Assembly: GCF_030295405.1 (NCBI RefSeq)
Contig: NZ_AP027080.1
Span: 2,960,001 to 3,024,000, forward strand
Direction: 5' to 3'
Source: Mesoterricola silvestris
Lineage (GTDB): Bacteria > Acidobacteriota > Holophagae > Holophagales > Holophagaceae
Length of the DNA stretch: 64,000 nucleotides
A program made the translations under genes and the position numbers. Positions 53,548 through 62,124 of the stretch are shown here, in pieces (the stretch's first letter is position 1; each line of letters starts with the position of its first letter). The notes beneath the pieces are model-generated. The model had not been told where the DNA came from, made no database searches, and was given only the letters and a program-made list of their open reading frames with translations.

Positions 53548-54249
53548 TCAGTGCCCCCGCATGGCGATGGACCGGTCCATGCGCCGCGCCTGGATGAAGC
53601 GCTGGAGCAGTTCCCGGGTCCCGGGGGGCAGGTCCACCAGCACCAGGCCCACCCGCGTGGGCAGTTCGTCGCCCGCCAGGCTCTGGGCGTGGCGCACCGC
53701 GCCGGAAACGGTGAGCACGTCGTTGCCCGGGAGGCTGGTGACCACCTCCACCTCATCGTGGTAGGAGAAGGCGAGCGGCTCCCTGAACCCCAGGCCCATG
53801 CCCATGTCCGTGAGATTCAGGAGTTTGGCCTCGAGGCGCCGGCCCCGCCAGAAGACGGAGGCGTCCAGGGGGGGCAGGTCCGGGGTGGCCACCCGCACCT
53901 CCCGCCGGGGGTGGATCTCCAGGGGTTCCGTGGGCCAGGCGGCCTGGAGCACGGGGGGGACCTTGGGTTCATGGTCGGCCACGAGGGGTTCGAGGAGGTG
54001 GGTGCGGATGGAGATCACCTGGTCGCCCTGGATGAGGGTGAGGGTGACGGCGGTGCCCGCCGGGGGCAGCGTGTCCCTCAGCTTCAGGCCCGACAGCTGG
54101 ATGGCGGCGCCGGGCTCCAGGCTGCGCACATGGAGGTGCCCGAGCATCTTCACCGCGCCTTCGGCCCGGAGGCTGGCGGAGGTTCCGGACTTCTTGGCCT
54201 TTTCGAGGATGGTTACCAGGTTCGGGTCGGAGGGTTGCGGGGCTTTCAT
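53548..54249 (-). CDS. PilZ-domain protein (probable c-di-GMP receptor)
   Basis: The 233-residue protein has an N-terminal YcgR-like domain (about 30-110) and a C-terminal PilZ domain. The latter has the RxxxR element at HPRREVRVATPD and the second element as NLTDMGMGLGF, with N-x-Ser replaced by N-Leu-Thr. Binding of c-di-GMP is likely but should be tested. It may act on flagella or pili, both encoded in the window. The next gene, a phosphoesterase, lies 8 bases upstream. Confidence 0.83.
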   Translation of the reverse strand: MKAPQPSDPNLVTILEKAKKSGTSASLRAEGAVKMLGHLHVRSLEPGAAIQLSGLKLRDTLPPAGTAVTLTLIQGDQVISIRTHLLEPLVADHEPKVPPVLQAAWPTEPLEIHPRREVRVATPDLPPLDASVFWRGRRLEAKLLNLTDMGMGLGFREPLAFSYHDEVEVVTSLPGNDVLTVSGAVRHAQSLAGDELPTRVGLVLVDLPPGTRELLQRFIQARRMDRSIAMRGH

Positions 54250-54257
54250 GGGGTGCC

Positions 54258-54998
54258 TCAGATTCCGTGGTGCAGGCGTTCGGCGAGGTTGCTGTGGAGA
54301 CCCGCGGCCAGGATGGCCCGGGACGCGCCGGCGTGGTCGTAGTCCAGGCGGTGGAGCTTGACCCGGCGGTGGGAGGGATCGTAGGTGAGGAAGGAGAGCC
54401 GGGGGTCCCGGTCCCGGGGCTGGCCCACGGAGCCGGGGTTGATGAGGTACTTGCAGCCGTCCCGCAGGGGGAACCAGGTGCCGGGCTCGAAGGTGATCCA
54501 GGTGAGGCGCTGGGCCTCGTCATCCAGTTCGTAGGCCCCGGGCAGGTGGGTGTGCCCGAAAAAGCACACCTGGCCCGGGAACCCGTCGAAGGCCGCCAGG
54601 GCCTCCCGGGGATGGAGCAGGTAGTCGTCCTCGTCCAGGGGACTGCCGTGGGCGATGGTGTAGCCCGCGTCCAGCGTGATCGGCCCCGCGGGAATGTTCT
54701 CCAGGAACCAGGCGTTCTCCTCCGTGAGCCGGCCCCGGGTCCAGCTCACCGCCATGCGCGCCGGAAGGCTGAAGGCGGCGTCGGACCCCGGCGTGATGCA
54801 GGCCCGGTCGTGATTGCCGCGCACCATCACCCGCGGTTCCAGCTGCCGGATGAGGTCCAGGGTCTCGTTGGGGTTGGCCCCGTAGCCCACCAGGTCGCCC
54901 AGGAGGACATAGCGGTCGATGATGCGCTTTTTTGCATATCTCAACAGGATCCGCAGCGCGTGCAGATTCGAGTGGATGTCGGAGAAGATGAGGTCCAT
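54258..54998 (-). CDS. Calcineurin-like metallophosphoesterase
   Basis: The 246-residue enzyme of the YfcE/MPP superfamily has motifs DIHSN, GDLVGYG, RGNHD and CFFGHTH, which coordinate two metals. The family hydrolyses phosphodiesters including cyclic nucleotides, but the substrate here is unknown. The start at 54998 (MDLIFSDIH) begins the fold. A longer in-frame extension to 55061 adds a low-complexity stretch and is rejected. The 138 bases to the next gene upstream (54999-55136) show nothing clear. Confidence 0.87.
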   Translation of the reverse strand: MDLIFSDIHSNLHALRILLRYAKKRIIDRYVLLGDLVGYGANPNETLDLIRQLEPRVMVRGNHDRACITPGSDAAFSLPARMAVSWTRGRLTEENAWFLENIPAGPITLDAGYTIAHGSPLDEDDYLLHPREALAAFDGFPGQVCFFGHTHLPGAYELDDEAQRLTWITFEPGTWFPLRDGCKYLINPGSVGQPRDRDPRLSFLTYDPSHRRVKLHRLDYDHAGASRAILAAGLHSNLAERLHHGI

Positions 54999-55136
54999 GG
55001 GAGTCGAGTGCTGCCGTAGTGTCGCAGATTTCCCGGAATCCGGGGCGGAGCCTGAAATCATGCGCGAATTGGGGCCAGGAATTGACGGAATCCAGGCTAC
55101 CCCAATGTGGGAGCGAAATTGTCACGGACCGGCGCA

Positions 55137-56273
55137 TCAAGCATTTTTTACAAGCTCGTCAGCCAGCACGTCAGCCATTCGCCCCAGGGGCAGGACCATG
55201 GGAGCCTCCCACCAGGCGGCCGTCCTCCGGGCGTACCGGTCCAGGAAGGCCGTTCGCTCCGCGGCCAGGGGCCGGTTGGGGTCGCCCCCCACCCGGCCCC
55301 AGGCCACCGCCGGCACCTCGGCCAGCCAAAGGGCCGCGAAGCCCGCCTCCCGCACGCGCCTCCGGGTCTCGGGATCCTCCCAGGCCCCGCCCCCCAGGGC
55401 GGCCACGCAGGGCCGTTCCAGGCACCGGGCCACGCTTTCCGCCTCCAGGGCCCGGAAGCCCGCCTCACCCAGATCCCGGAAGAGGTCCGGAATGGCGCCG
55501 CCGATCTCCCGGTCCGAATCCCGGGCCGGCAGGCCCAGGCGCAGGGCCAGGGCGCGCGCCAGGGTGGATTTGCCGGCGCCGCTGCCGCCGATGAGCACGA
55601 CGCCCTGTCCCCGGACAAGTATCGGACGGGCCGCCCACCGTGCCGTCTGCGCCGCCCACAGCAGCTCCCGGGGATCCGCGCAGCGGCTGATCTCCCCCAC
55701 CATGGCCAGGGCCTCGGCCCCCGCGCGGAAGCATTCGCCCGCGTCCGCGGCGGCCAGGCCCCCGATGGCCACGGGGGCCACCCCCCGGCCCCGCAGGGCC
55801 GCCGCGCCTTCCCGCAGGCCCGGGAGGCCCACCGGAGGTTCGTGGTCGCCCTTGGTGGCGGTGGGGCGGAAGGGTCCGATGCCGGCGTGGTCGCAGGCGG
55901 GATCCGGATGTTCCCATTCGGCCGGGCCATGGGTGGAGACGCCGATGTGGCAGGCCCCCAGCCCCGGCAGGGCCCGGGCCTCCCCCGGGGGCAGGTCCGT
56001 CTGGCCCAGGTGCAGCCCCCAGGGCGCCAGGCCCTCCGCGGCGGCCAGCACCGCCAGATCGGTCCGGTCGTTCACGCAGATGGCCGGCCAGCCCCCCCGT
56101 TCCGCGGCCCCCGCCAGGGCGGCCCGGAGTTCCTGCCACTGGGCCGCGGCGGGAAGGGGCTTGCCCCGGAACTGCACCAGGGGGAAGCCCGCCTCGCCCA
56201 GGCGCAGCACCTGCTCGGCCAGGGGCACCGGGGACCGGGGATCGGTGATGGGGTACAGGGGAGGCAGGTGCAT
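55137..56273 (-). CDS. Fused thiamine-phosphate synthase and shikimate kinase
   Basis: The 378-residue protein joins two enzymes. Residues 1-205 are ThiE-like: VQFRGK, ICVNDRTDLA, GLHLGQTDLP and GIGPFRPTATKGD fit the family. Residues 224-378 are AroK-like: the P-loop GGSGAGKST at 229, DSDREIG at 252 (shikimate-binding Asp), a GGG at 294-296 and the Arg-Pro at 334-335. There is no linker to speak of. AroB lies 2.4 kb away on the other strand. Thiamine and aromatic amino-acid synthesis would thus share a polypeptide. A frameshift or misassembly joining two genes is not indicated, since the frame is clean throughout. Confidence 0.88.
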   Translation of the reverse strand: MHLPPLYPITDPRSPVPLAEQVLRLGEAGFPLVQFRGKPLPAAAQWQELRAALAGAAERGGWPAICVNDRTDLAVLAAAEGLAPWGLHLGQTDLPPGEARALPGLGACHIGVSTHGPAEWEHPDPACDHAGIGPFRPTATKGDHEPPVGLPGLREGAAALRGRGVAPVAIGGLAAADAGECFRAGAEALAMVGEISRCADPRELLWAAQTARWAARPILVRGQGVVLIGGSGAGKSTLARALALRLGLPARDSDREIGGAIPDLFRDLGEAGFRALEAESVARCLERPCVAALGGGAWEDPETRRRVREAGFAALWLAEVPAVAWGRVGGDPNRPLAAERTAFLDRYARRTAAWWEAPMVLPLGRMADVLADELVKNA

Positions 56274-58067
56274 CTAGGAAACGGCCCCTTCCCCCTCGAA
56301 CTGCAGCCGCACCAGCTTGGCGTAGGTGCCCCCCTGCTCCATGAGCCCGTCGTGGCTGCCCCGCTCCACCAGCTGCCCCTGGTCCATCACCCAGATCTCG
56401 TCGGCGTCCTTGATGGTGCTGAGGCGGTGGGCGATGGTGAAGGTGGTCAGGCGGTGGCTGACGCGCTCGATGACCTGCTGGATCTTGTTCTCGGTTTCGC
56501 TGTCGATGTTGGCGGTGGCCTCGTCCAGCAGCAGGATCTCGGGCTCCTGGTAGAGCATGCGCGCGAAGGCCACCAACTGGCGCTCCCCGGCGGAGAGCTT
56601 CTGGCCCCGCTCCCCCACCTGGGTGAGGAGCCCCATGGGAAGCCGCCCCACCAGGTCCTCCAGCTGGCTCTGCTCCAGCACCGAGGCCAGGCGCTCCGCG
56701 TTGTGGGGCCGGCCCAGAACGATGTTCTCCTCCAGGGTCCCGGAGAACACGAAGACGTCCTGGAGCACCAGGCCGAAGAGACCCCGCAGCCGCTTGAGGC
56801 TCGCCTCCCGCACGTCCACCCCGTCCACCGTGACCCGGCCCCCGTCCACGTCGTAGAAGCGCATGAGCAGGTTGATGAGGGTGGACTTCCCGGCCCCGGT
56901 GTGGCCCACCACCGCCACGCGCCGGCCCTTGGGGATGACCCCCGAGAGGTCGCGCACCACCTTGCGGCCCTCGGGCTCGTAGGCGAAGGTCACGCCCTCC
57001 AGGCGCACCTCCTTCGTGAAGGCCACCGGCTTGGGATCGGCCACCTCGCGGATCTCGTCCTGGTTGTCCAGGAGCTTGAAGATGCGTTCGCTGGAGGCCA
57101 GGGCGGTCTGCATGACGTTGTAGCGTTCCGCCAGTTCCCGGATGGGCCGGAAGAACCGCCCCGACTGCTGGATGAAGGCCAGCAGCAGCCCCAGGGTGAG
57201 GGTGCCGGCCTGCAGCTTGTAGCCGGAATAGAGGATCAGCGCGGCCAGGGTGCCGTTGGTGATGAATTCCACCACCGGGAAGAACACCGCGTAGGCGAAG
57301 ATGGTGCGCAGAAAGGCGTCCAGGTACTTCTGGTTGAGGTCGCCGAACAGGGCGCGGCTCGCGGCCTCCTGCCCATTCATCTGCACCAGGGAGATGCCCG
57401 AGAGCTGCTCGGCCAGGTAGGCCTGGATGGCGGCGTAGCGGCCCTGGGTCTCGCGGTAGGCCGCGGACGCGTAGCGGCGGAAGATCTCCGTGGAAAGCAG
57501 CAGGAGGGGCATGATCCCCACCGCCACCAGGGCCAGGCCCACGTGCTTGCTGAACATCCAGATGACGATCGCGGTCAGGGAGAGGGCGTCGCCCACGATG
57601 GCCACGAAGCCCGAGGAGAACATCTCGTTGAGGTTCTGAACATCGCTGATGACGCGGGTCATGAGCCGGCCCACGGGATTGCGGTGGAAGAAATGGGTGC
57701 TTCGCTTCATGAGGTGCCGGAAGACCTGCATGCGCAGGTCCAGCATGGCCATCTGGCCCACCCAGGCCAGGAGCCCGTAGCGCAGCACCTGCACCACGAA
57801 GCCCAGCAGCACGAATCCCAGGAAGGCGGCCACCAGGGGCCCTGAGCCCCGCATGGTGCCCTTGGCCAGGTGGTGGTCGATGAGGCGCAGCGTGAACTCC
57901 GAGGGGAGCACGTCCAGCACCGCCCCCGCGGCCATGAGCACCAGCAGGGCGCAAAGGCCCGCCCAGTAGGGGCGGAGGTAGCCCACGAGCCTCGCCAGGA
58001 GGGCATGGCGTCCGGGTTGCTGGTCGACCTGGTCGGAATGGAAAAAACTACTGGGGGAATCAGCCAT
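56274..58067 (-). CDS. ABC exporter (MsbA/multidrug-type half-transporter)
   Basis: The 597-residue half-transporter has six predicted membrane helices (about 30-300) and an ATPase domain. The latter has Walker A GHTGAGKST, signature LSAGERQ, Walker B ILLLDEATA and His-loop TIAHR. All catalytic residues are intact, unlike those of the Mla ATPase. A lipid- or drug-exporting role is possible and the substrate is unknown. It directly abuts the ThiE-AroK gene (0-base gap) and is divergent from the NYN gene. Confidence 0.92.
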   Translation of the reverse strand: MADSPSSFFHSDQVDQQPGRHALLARLVGYLRPYWAGLCALLVLMAAGAVLDVLPSEFTLRLIDHHLAKGTMRGSGPLVAAFLGFVLLGFVVQVLRYGLLAWVGQMAMLDLRMQVFRHLMKRSTHFFHRNPVGRLMTRVISDVQNLNEMFSSGFVAIVGDALSLTAIVIWMFSKHVGLALVAVGIMPLLLLSTEIFRRYASAAYRETQGRYAAIQAYLAEQLSGISLVQMNGQEAASRALFGDLNQKYLDAFLRTIFAYAVFFPVVEFITNGTLAALILYSGYKLQAGTLTLGLLLAFIQQSGRFFRPIRELAERYNVMQTALASSERIFKLLDNQDEIREVADPKPVAFTKEVRLEGVTFAYEPEGRKVVRDLSGVIPKGRRVAVVGHTGAGKSTLINLLMRFYDVDGGRVTVDGVDVREASLKRLRGLFGLVLQDVFVFSGTLEENIVLGRPHNAERLASVLEQSQLEDLVGRLPMGLLTQVGERGQKLSAGERQLVAFARMLYQEPEILLLDEATANIDSETENKIQQVIERVSHRLTTFTIAHRLSTIKDADEIWVMDQGQLVERGSHDGLMEQGGTYAKLVRLQFEGEGAVS

Positions 58068-58159
58068 GAAACCATTCTTTCATGATTGCTGTCATGCCAT
58101 CATGTTTGATCCGCGGATGCGGAACTATTCAAATCCCCGGGGAAAGCCCCGAATTCAGG

Positions 58160-58696
58160 ATGGACGCCATGATGCGATGCGCCGTTTTCATCGACGGTAA
58201 CAATATCTTCCACTCCGCCCGGCAGCTGGGTTTCGAAGTGGACTACAGCCGGCTCCTCGCTCTTTTGGTTGGCAGGGACCGGGAGCTCCTCAGGGCCTTC
58301 TTCTACACCGGCGTGGACGAGACCGCGGACCGCCAGCGGGGCTTCCTCCACTGGATGCGCCGCAACGGCTTCCGGGTGGTGCAGAAGCCCGTGAAGCTCG
58401 AGCGCGACGGCACCCGCCGGGCCCGCCTGGAAGTGGAGATCACCACCGACATGATGAACTACGCCGACAAGGTGGACCTGGTCATCCTGGTGAGCGGCGA
58501 CGAGGATTTCGCCTACCCCCTCCAGGCCCTGGCCCAGAACGGCGTGCGGGTGGAGGTGGCCGGCTTCAGGTCCGCCATGGCCAACAAGGTCATGGACGTG
58601 GCCGACCGGTACATCGAACTGGATCTCCTGGGGGACCGGTTCCGCAAGGAAGCCGGCAGCGACGACGACGCCGACGAATACCGGGAAAAGCTCTAG
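58160..58696 (+). CDS. NYN-domain (LabA/DUF88) putative ribonuclease
   Basis: The 178-residue protein has the NYN nuclease pattern of FIDGNN, TTDMM, VSGDEDF and RYIELD, with Asp residues likely binding Mg2+. The family includes tRNA/rRNA-processing and LabA-like proteins. Its substrate is unknown. The ATG at 58160 or the one at 58169 could start it; the latter has AGGA at better spacing. It ends directly before aroB. Confidence 0.85.
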   Translation: MDAMMRCAVFIDGNNIFHSARQLGFEVDYSRLLALLVGRDRELLRAFFYTGVDETADRQRGFLHWMRRNGFRVVQKPVKLERDGTRRARLEVEITTDMMNYADKVDLVILVSGDEDFAYPLQALAQNGVRVEVAGFRSAMANKVMDVADRYIELDLLGDRFRKEAGSDDDADEYREKL

Positions 58697-59749
58697 ATGG
58701 AGATCGCGCTGCCGGAAGGCTTCCCCACCCGCGTCTTCGTGGAGGAGGAACCCCTTCCCGGGCTGCTGCCGGCGGGCCCCTGGACCCTGGTGGGCGACGC
58801 CGCCGTGAGGGACGCCTGGCGCGCCGCGGGCCTCCCGGAGCCTCCGGGCGCCCTGTGGGTCCCCGTTTCCGAGGCCTCCAAGCGCCTTTCCACCCTCATT
58901 CCCTGGCTGGAGGCCTGGGCCGCCATCCCCCTGGACCGGCAAGGCACCGTGGTGGCGGTGGGCGGCGGAGTCCTCACCGACATGGCCGGCCTGGGGGCGG
59001 CCCTGTACATGCGGGGCATCCCCTGGCAGGCCTGGCCCACGACGCTCCTGGCCCAGGTGGACGCGGGCCTGGGCGGCAAGACCGCCTGCGACCTCGAGGC
59101 CGGCAAGAACCTGGCCGGCGCCTTCCATCCCCCTTCGACGTTCGTGGCCTGCCGCTCCTTCCTGGGGACCCTGCCCCCGCGCCAGCTGGAGTCCGGGGCC
59201 TGGGAGCTCTTCAAGATGGCCCTGGTGGAGGGGGACCTGGCCTGGGCGGAGGAGCTCCTCGCCCCCGGCCTCCCCTCCCCGGAATCCCTGCTGCGGGCCC
59301 TGCGGGCCAAGGCCCTCGTCGTGCACCGGGATCCCCTGGAGGCCGGGGAGCGCCGCCTCCTGAACCTGGGACACACCCTGGGCCACGCCCTGGAATCCGC
59401 CTCGGGCTACCGGCTCCTGCACGGCGAAGCGGTGGGCCTGGGAACCCTGGCGGCCTGCGCCCTGGCCGAAAGCGAGGGCCTGGGGCCCTTCCCGCCCGGG
59501 TTCCTGGCGCGCACCGCCTCCCGGCTCCGGCACCTCCTGCCCGCCGTCCCCCCCTGGGAGGCCTGCCTCCCCCTGCTCCGGGTGGACAAAAAAAGCGCCT
59601 CCCGGGGGCCCGCCGGCGGATCGGCGATACACTGCATCCTGCCCCGTCCCGGCGCCCGCGCCGAGCAGAAGGTGCTCCCCCCCGAAGCCTGGCGAGGCGC
59701 CCACGCGCGCATGACCACCTTCCTCAACGACCCCGAGATGCCCACGTGA
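58697..59749 (+). CDS. aroB: AroB, 3-dehydroquinate synthase
   Basis: AroB is the second shikimate-pathway enzyme. The 350-residue protein has GGGVLTDMAG, TTLLAQVDAGLGGKTACDL, NLGHTLGHALE with two zinc-binding His, HGEAVGLG and DKKSASRG. The ATG follows the NYN stop with no gap. The GTG of the TPR gene overlaps its stop. AroK activity is found in the nearby fusion on the opposite strand. Confidence 0.95.
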   Translation: MEIALPEGFPTRVFVEEEPLPGLLPAGPWTLVGDAAVRDAWRAAGLPEPPGALWVPVSEASKRLSTLIPWLEAWAAIPLDRQGTVVAVGGGVLTDMAGLGAALYMRGIPWQAWPTTLLAQVDAGLGGKTACDLEAGKNLAGAFHPPSTFVACRSFLGTLPPRQLESGAWELFKMALVEGDLAWAEELLAPGLPSPESLLRALRAKALVVHRDPLEAGERRLLNLGHTLGHALESASGYRLLHGEAVGLGTLAACALAESEGLGPFPPGFLARTASRLRHLLPAVPPWEACLPLLRVDKKSASRGPAGGSAIHCILPRPGARAEQKVLPPEAWRGAHARMTTFLNDPEMPT

Positions 59750-61656
59750 CGAACAAGCTGCTCCCCGCCCTGGCCCTGATGTCGCTCATCGGGACCGGCG
59801 CCCCCGTCCTGGCCGACGACGACCCCCGGGCCCTCATGATCCAGGCCCGGTCCCTGCAGCGCAGGGACGGCGGCAACGACCCCAAGGGCGCCGCGGCCCT
59901 CTACCGCAAGGTCATCGCCCTGGTGCCCGGGAGCTCCCAGGCCTGGCTCCGCCTTTCCGAATCCATCCTGGAGTCCGGGGACCTGCAGGGCGCCGTCGCC
60001 CCCGCGGTGAAGGCCACGGAGCTGGATCCCCGCAGCGGGGAGGCCGCGGCCCACCTGGCCTTCCTCCGCTACCGCCTCAGCCCTTCCAGCCCGGGCGCCG
60101 TGGCCCTGGCGGCCCAGGCCCTGAAGAAGGCCTCCGCCCTCCTGCCCAACGACTACGACCTGTGGACGTGCCTGGCGGAAGTCGACGAGAACGCCAAGGA
60201 CGAGGAGGGCGCCCTGCGGGCCTGGCTCGCCGTGGGCCGGCTGCACCCCATGCGCCCCTACGTCAACGGCCGGCTCCTGGCGGATTTCGCCTACGAACGG
60301 GCCGTGGAGCTCGCGGTGAAGCTCAAGCAGTACGAGAACCGCCGCGAGGCGGTCATGGCCCTCTGTTCCCGGCCCAGCCCCGACCAGCGCCACCTGCGCA
60401 TGCTGGAGGACCTGGCCCGGGACCAGGTGGACGCGGGCTTCCTGGGCCACGCCGAGGAGAGCTTCCTTCGGCTGGCCCAGTTCGTGCCGCGGGAGCCCGC
60501 CATCTGGGAGAACATCGCCATCGTGCAGCTGCGCACCTCCCGGTTCGACATGGCCCTGGCCTCCCTGGAAAGGGCCGAGAGCCTCCATACGTCCATGCGC
60601 ATTTCCTTCAACATCGGCCTCTGCCTCATGAAGGTGGGCCGGCTGAAGGAGGCCGAGGCCCGCTGGAAGACCCTGCTCCCCTCCATCCTGGAATCCAGGC
60701 CGGAGGATCCCGCCCTGGCGCTTCCCGTCAAGGTCCTCTACGCATCCTGCCTGCTCATGGAGGGGCGCCCCGGGGACCTCCTCGCGGCGGTGCGGCCCTG
60801 GCCCGAGGCGGCCTCCAACCCCGAACTGGCCTCCCTCCAGGCCCAGGCCCTCCTCCAGATCCACGACTGGAAGGCGGCCCGGGCCCTCCTGCGCGATGGC
60901 ATCCAGCGCTTCCCCAAGCAGGACCTCTTCCGGAAGGCCGCGCGCATCCCGCCCGGGACCTTCGAGGAAGGCGTCTTCGCCAAGGCCGAGTCCCGCGGCG
61001 CCCTCGCCCTGCTGGATCTGGAGGGCATGGCCGTGCTCTGGTCCGAGTTCAACGCCTGGGACAAGTGCCTGGCCTCGGTGGCCGCCGCCAGGAAGGCCGG
61101 CCCCGTGCGCAACATCGACCTGCTCCTGCTGGAGGCCAACGCCCTGGAGACCCTGGGCCAGGATGACCGGGCCATGGAGGTCCTGCGGGAGGGCCAGCGC
61201 CTGGAACCCGCCAACGCCACCCTCCAGAACAACCTAGGCTACCTCCTGCTGGAGAAGGGCGGGGACCTGGACGAGGCGGCCCGCCTCATCCAGACGGCCC
61301 TGGAGAAGGATCCGGGCAACAGCTCCACCCTGGACAGCTGGGGCTGGGCCCTCTACAAGCAGGGCCGGTTCAAGGAGTCCGAGGAGGCGCTGCGGAAGGC
61401 CTCGGCCATCAGCCCCTACAGCCCCGAGATCCACAAGCATCTGGGCGAGGCCCTCCTGAAGCTGGACCGCCTCCAGGACGCCCTGGACGAGTGGGAACGG
61501 GCCCTGGCCTTCGTCTTCCCCGACCGCAAGGACCTGGAAAAGCAGGTGCTCGACCTGCGGACCCGCCTGGCCCGCAGCCGCAGCTCGGCCGCCGTGGAAC
61601 CCGCCCCCGAGCCGGATCCCGACGAAGCCGGCGACGACGGAACGGACCAGCTATGA
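59746..61656 (+). CDS. Secreted TPR-repeat protein
   Basis: The 636-residue protein has a signal peptide (LLPALALMSLIGTGAPVLA) and several tetratricopeptide repeats. These are clear at about 105-200 and again at 480-590 (NNLGYLLLEKGGDLDEAARL and the next repeats). A Pro/Asp/Glu-rich tail closes it. TPR proteins scaffold complexes; its partner is unknown. It starts with GTG in the aroB stop and its own stop overlaps the next gene. Confidence 0.82.
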   Translation: MTNKLLPALALMSLIGTGAPVLADDDPRALMIQARSLQRRDGGNDPKGAAALYRKVIALVPGSSQAWLRLSESILESGDLQGAVAPAVKATELDPRSGEAAAHLAFLRYRLSPSSPGAVALAAQALKKASALLPNDYDLWTCLAEVDENAKDEEGALRAWLAVGRLHPMRPYVNGRLLADFAYERAVELAVKLKQYENRREAVMALCSRPSPDQRHLRMLEDLARDQVDAGFLGHAEESFLRLAQFVPREPAIWENIAIVQLRTSRFDMALASLERAESLHTSMRISFNIGLCLMKVGRLKEAEARWKTLLPSILESRPEDPALALPVKVLYASCLLMEGRPGDLLAAVRPWPEAASNPELASLQAQALLQIHDWKAARALLRDGIQRFPKQDLFRKAARIPPGTFEEGVFAKAESRGALALLDLEGMAVLWSEFNAWDKCLASVAAARKAGPVRNIDLLLLEANALETLGQDDRAMEVLREGQRLEPANATLQNNLGYLLLEKGGDLDEAARLIQTALEKDPGNSSTLDSWGWALYKQGRFKESEEALRKASAISPYSPEIHKHLGEALLKLDRLQDALDEWERALAFVFPDRKDLEKQVLDLRTRLARSRSSAAVEPAPEPDPDEAGDDGTDQL

Positions 61657-62120
61657 GGTTCCTCGCCGCCGCGGCCGTCCTCGCCCTGCCCCTCTGCGCC
61701 CAGGCCACCCTGGTGAAGGCCCAGTACGCCTGGGGCTACGCCAGCCCCGACGGCCAGGGCAAGGGCACCCTCAACATTCTTCTGGACCCCGCCACCGGCA
61801 GGACCATCGTCGAGCTGCAGGGCCTGGGCGAGCGGCTCCTGCTCCTGGAAGGCAATCCCCGGGACGGCTTCCGCCTGCAGATCCCCCGGAGGGAGGTGGA
61901 CCAGAGGGCCATCTCCCTCGCCGGGCTCAATCTGCCCTTCCTGCCCCGGCTGGGCAGCCCCGAAGGCCTCTACAAGCTCCTGACCCTGGGGGAGGCCGAA
62001 GGCGTCAAGGTCACCGGCAGGGACAAGGACGGCCCCGTGAAGATGCGCTACCAGGGCCGGGACGAGAACGGCAAGGAGCTCACCGTCTGGCTCACCCGCA
62101 CCCGGTGGGAGCGGGGGTAG
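61653..62120 (+). CDS. Small secreted protein of unknown function
   Basis: The 155-residue protein starts with a signal peptide (MRFLAAAAVLALPLCAQA). It then has a beta-rich region with Gly and Leu in alternating patterns. It has no recognised domain. The start overlaps the TPR stop as ATGA, suggesting a partner. It ends 4 bases before the convergent peptidase gene. Confidence 0.72.
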   Translation: MRFLAAAAVLALPLCAQATLVKAQYAWGYASPDGQGKGTLNILLDPATGRTIVELQGLGERLLLLEGNPRDGFRLQIPRREVDQRAISLAGLNLPFLPRLGSPEGLYKLLTLGEAEGVKVTGRDKDGPVKMRYQGRDENGKELTVWLTRTRWERG

Positions 62121-62124
62121 CCGG

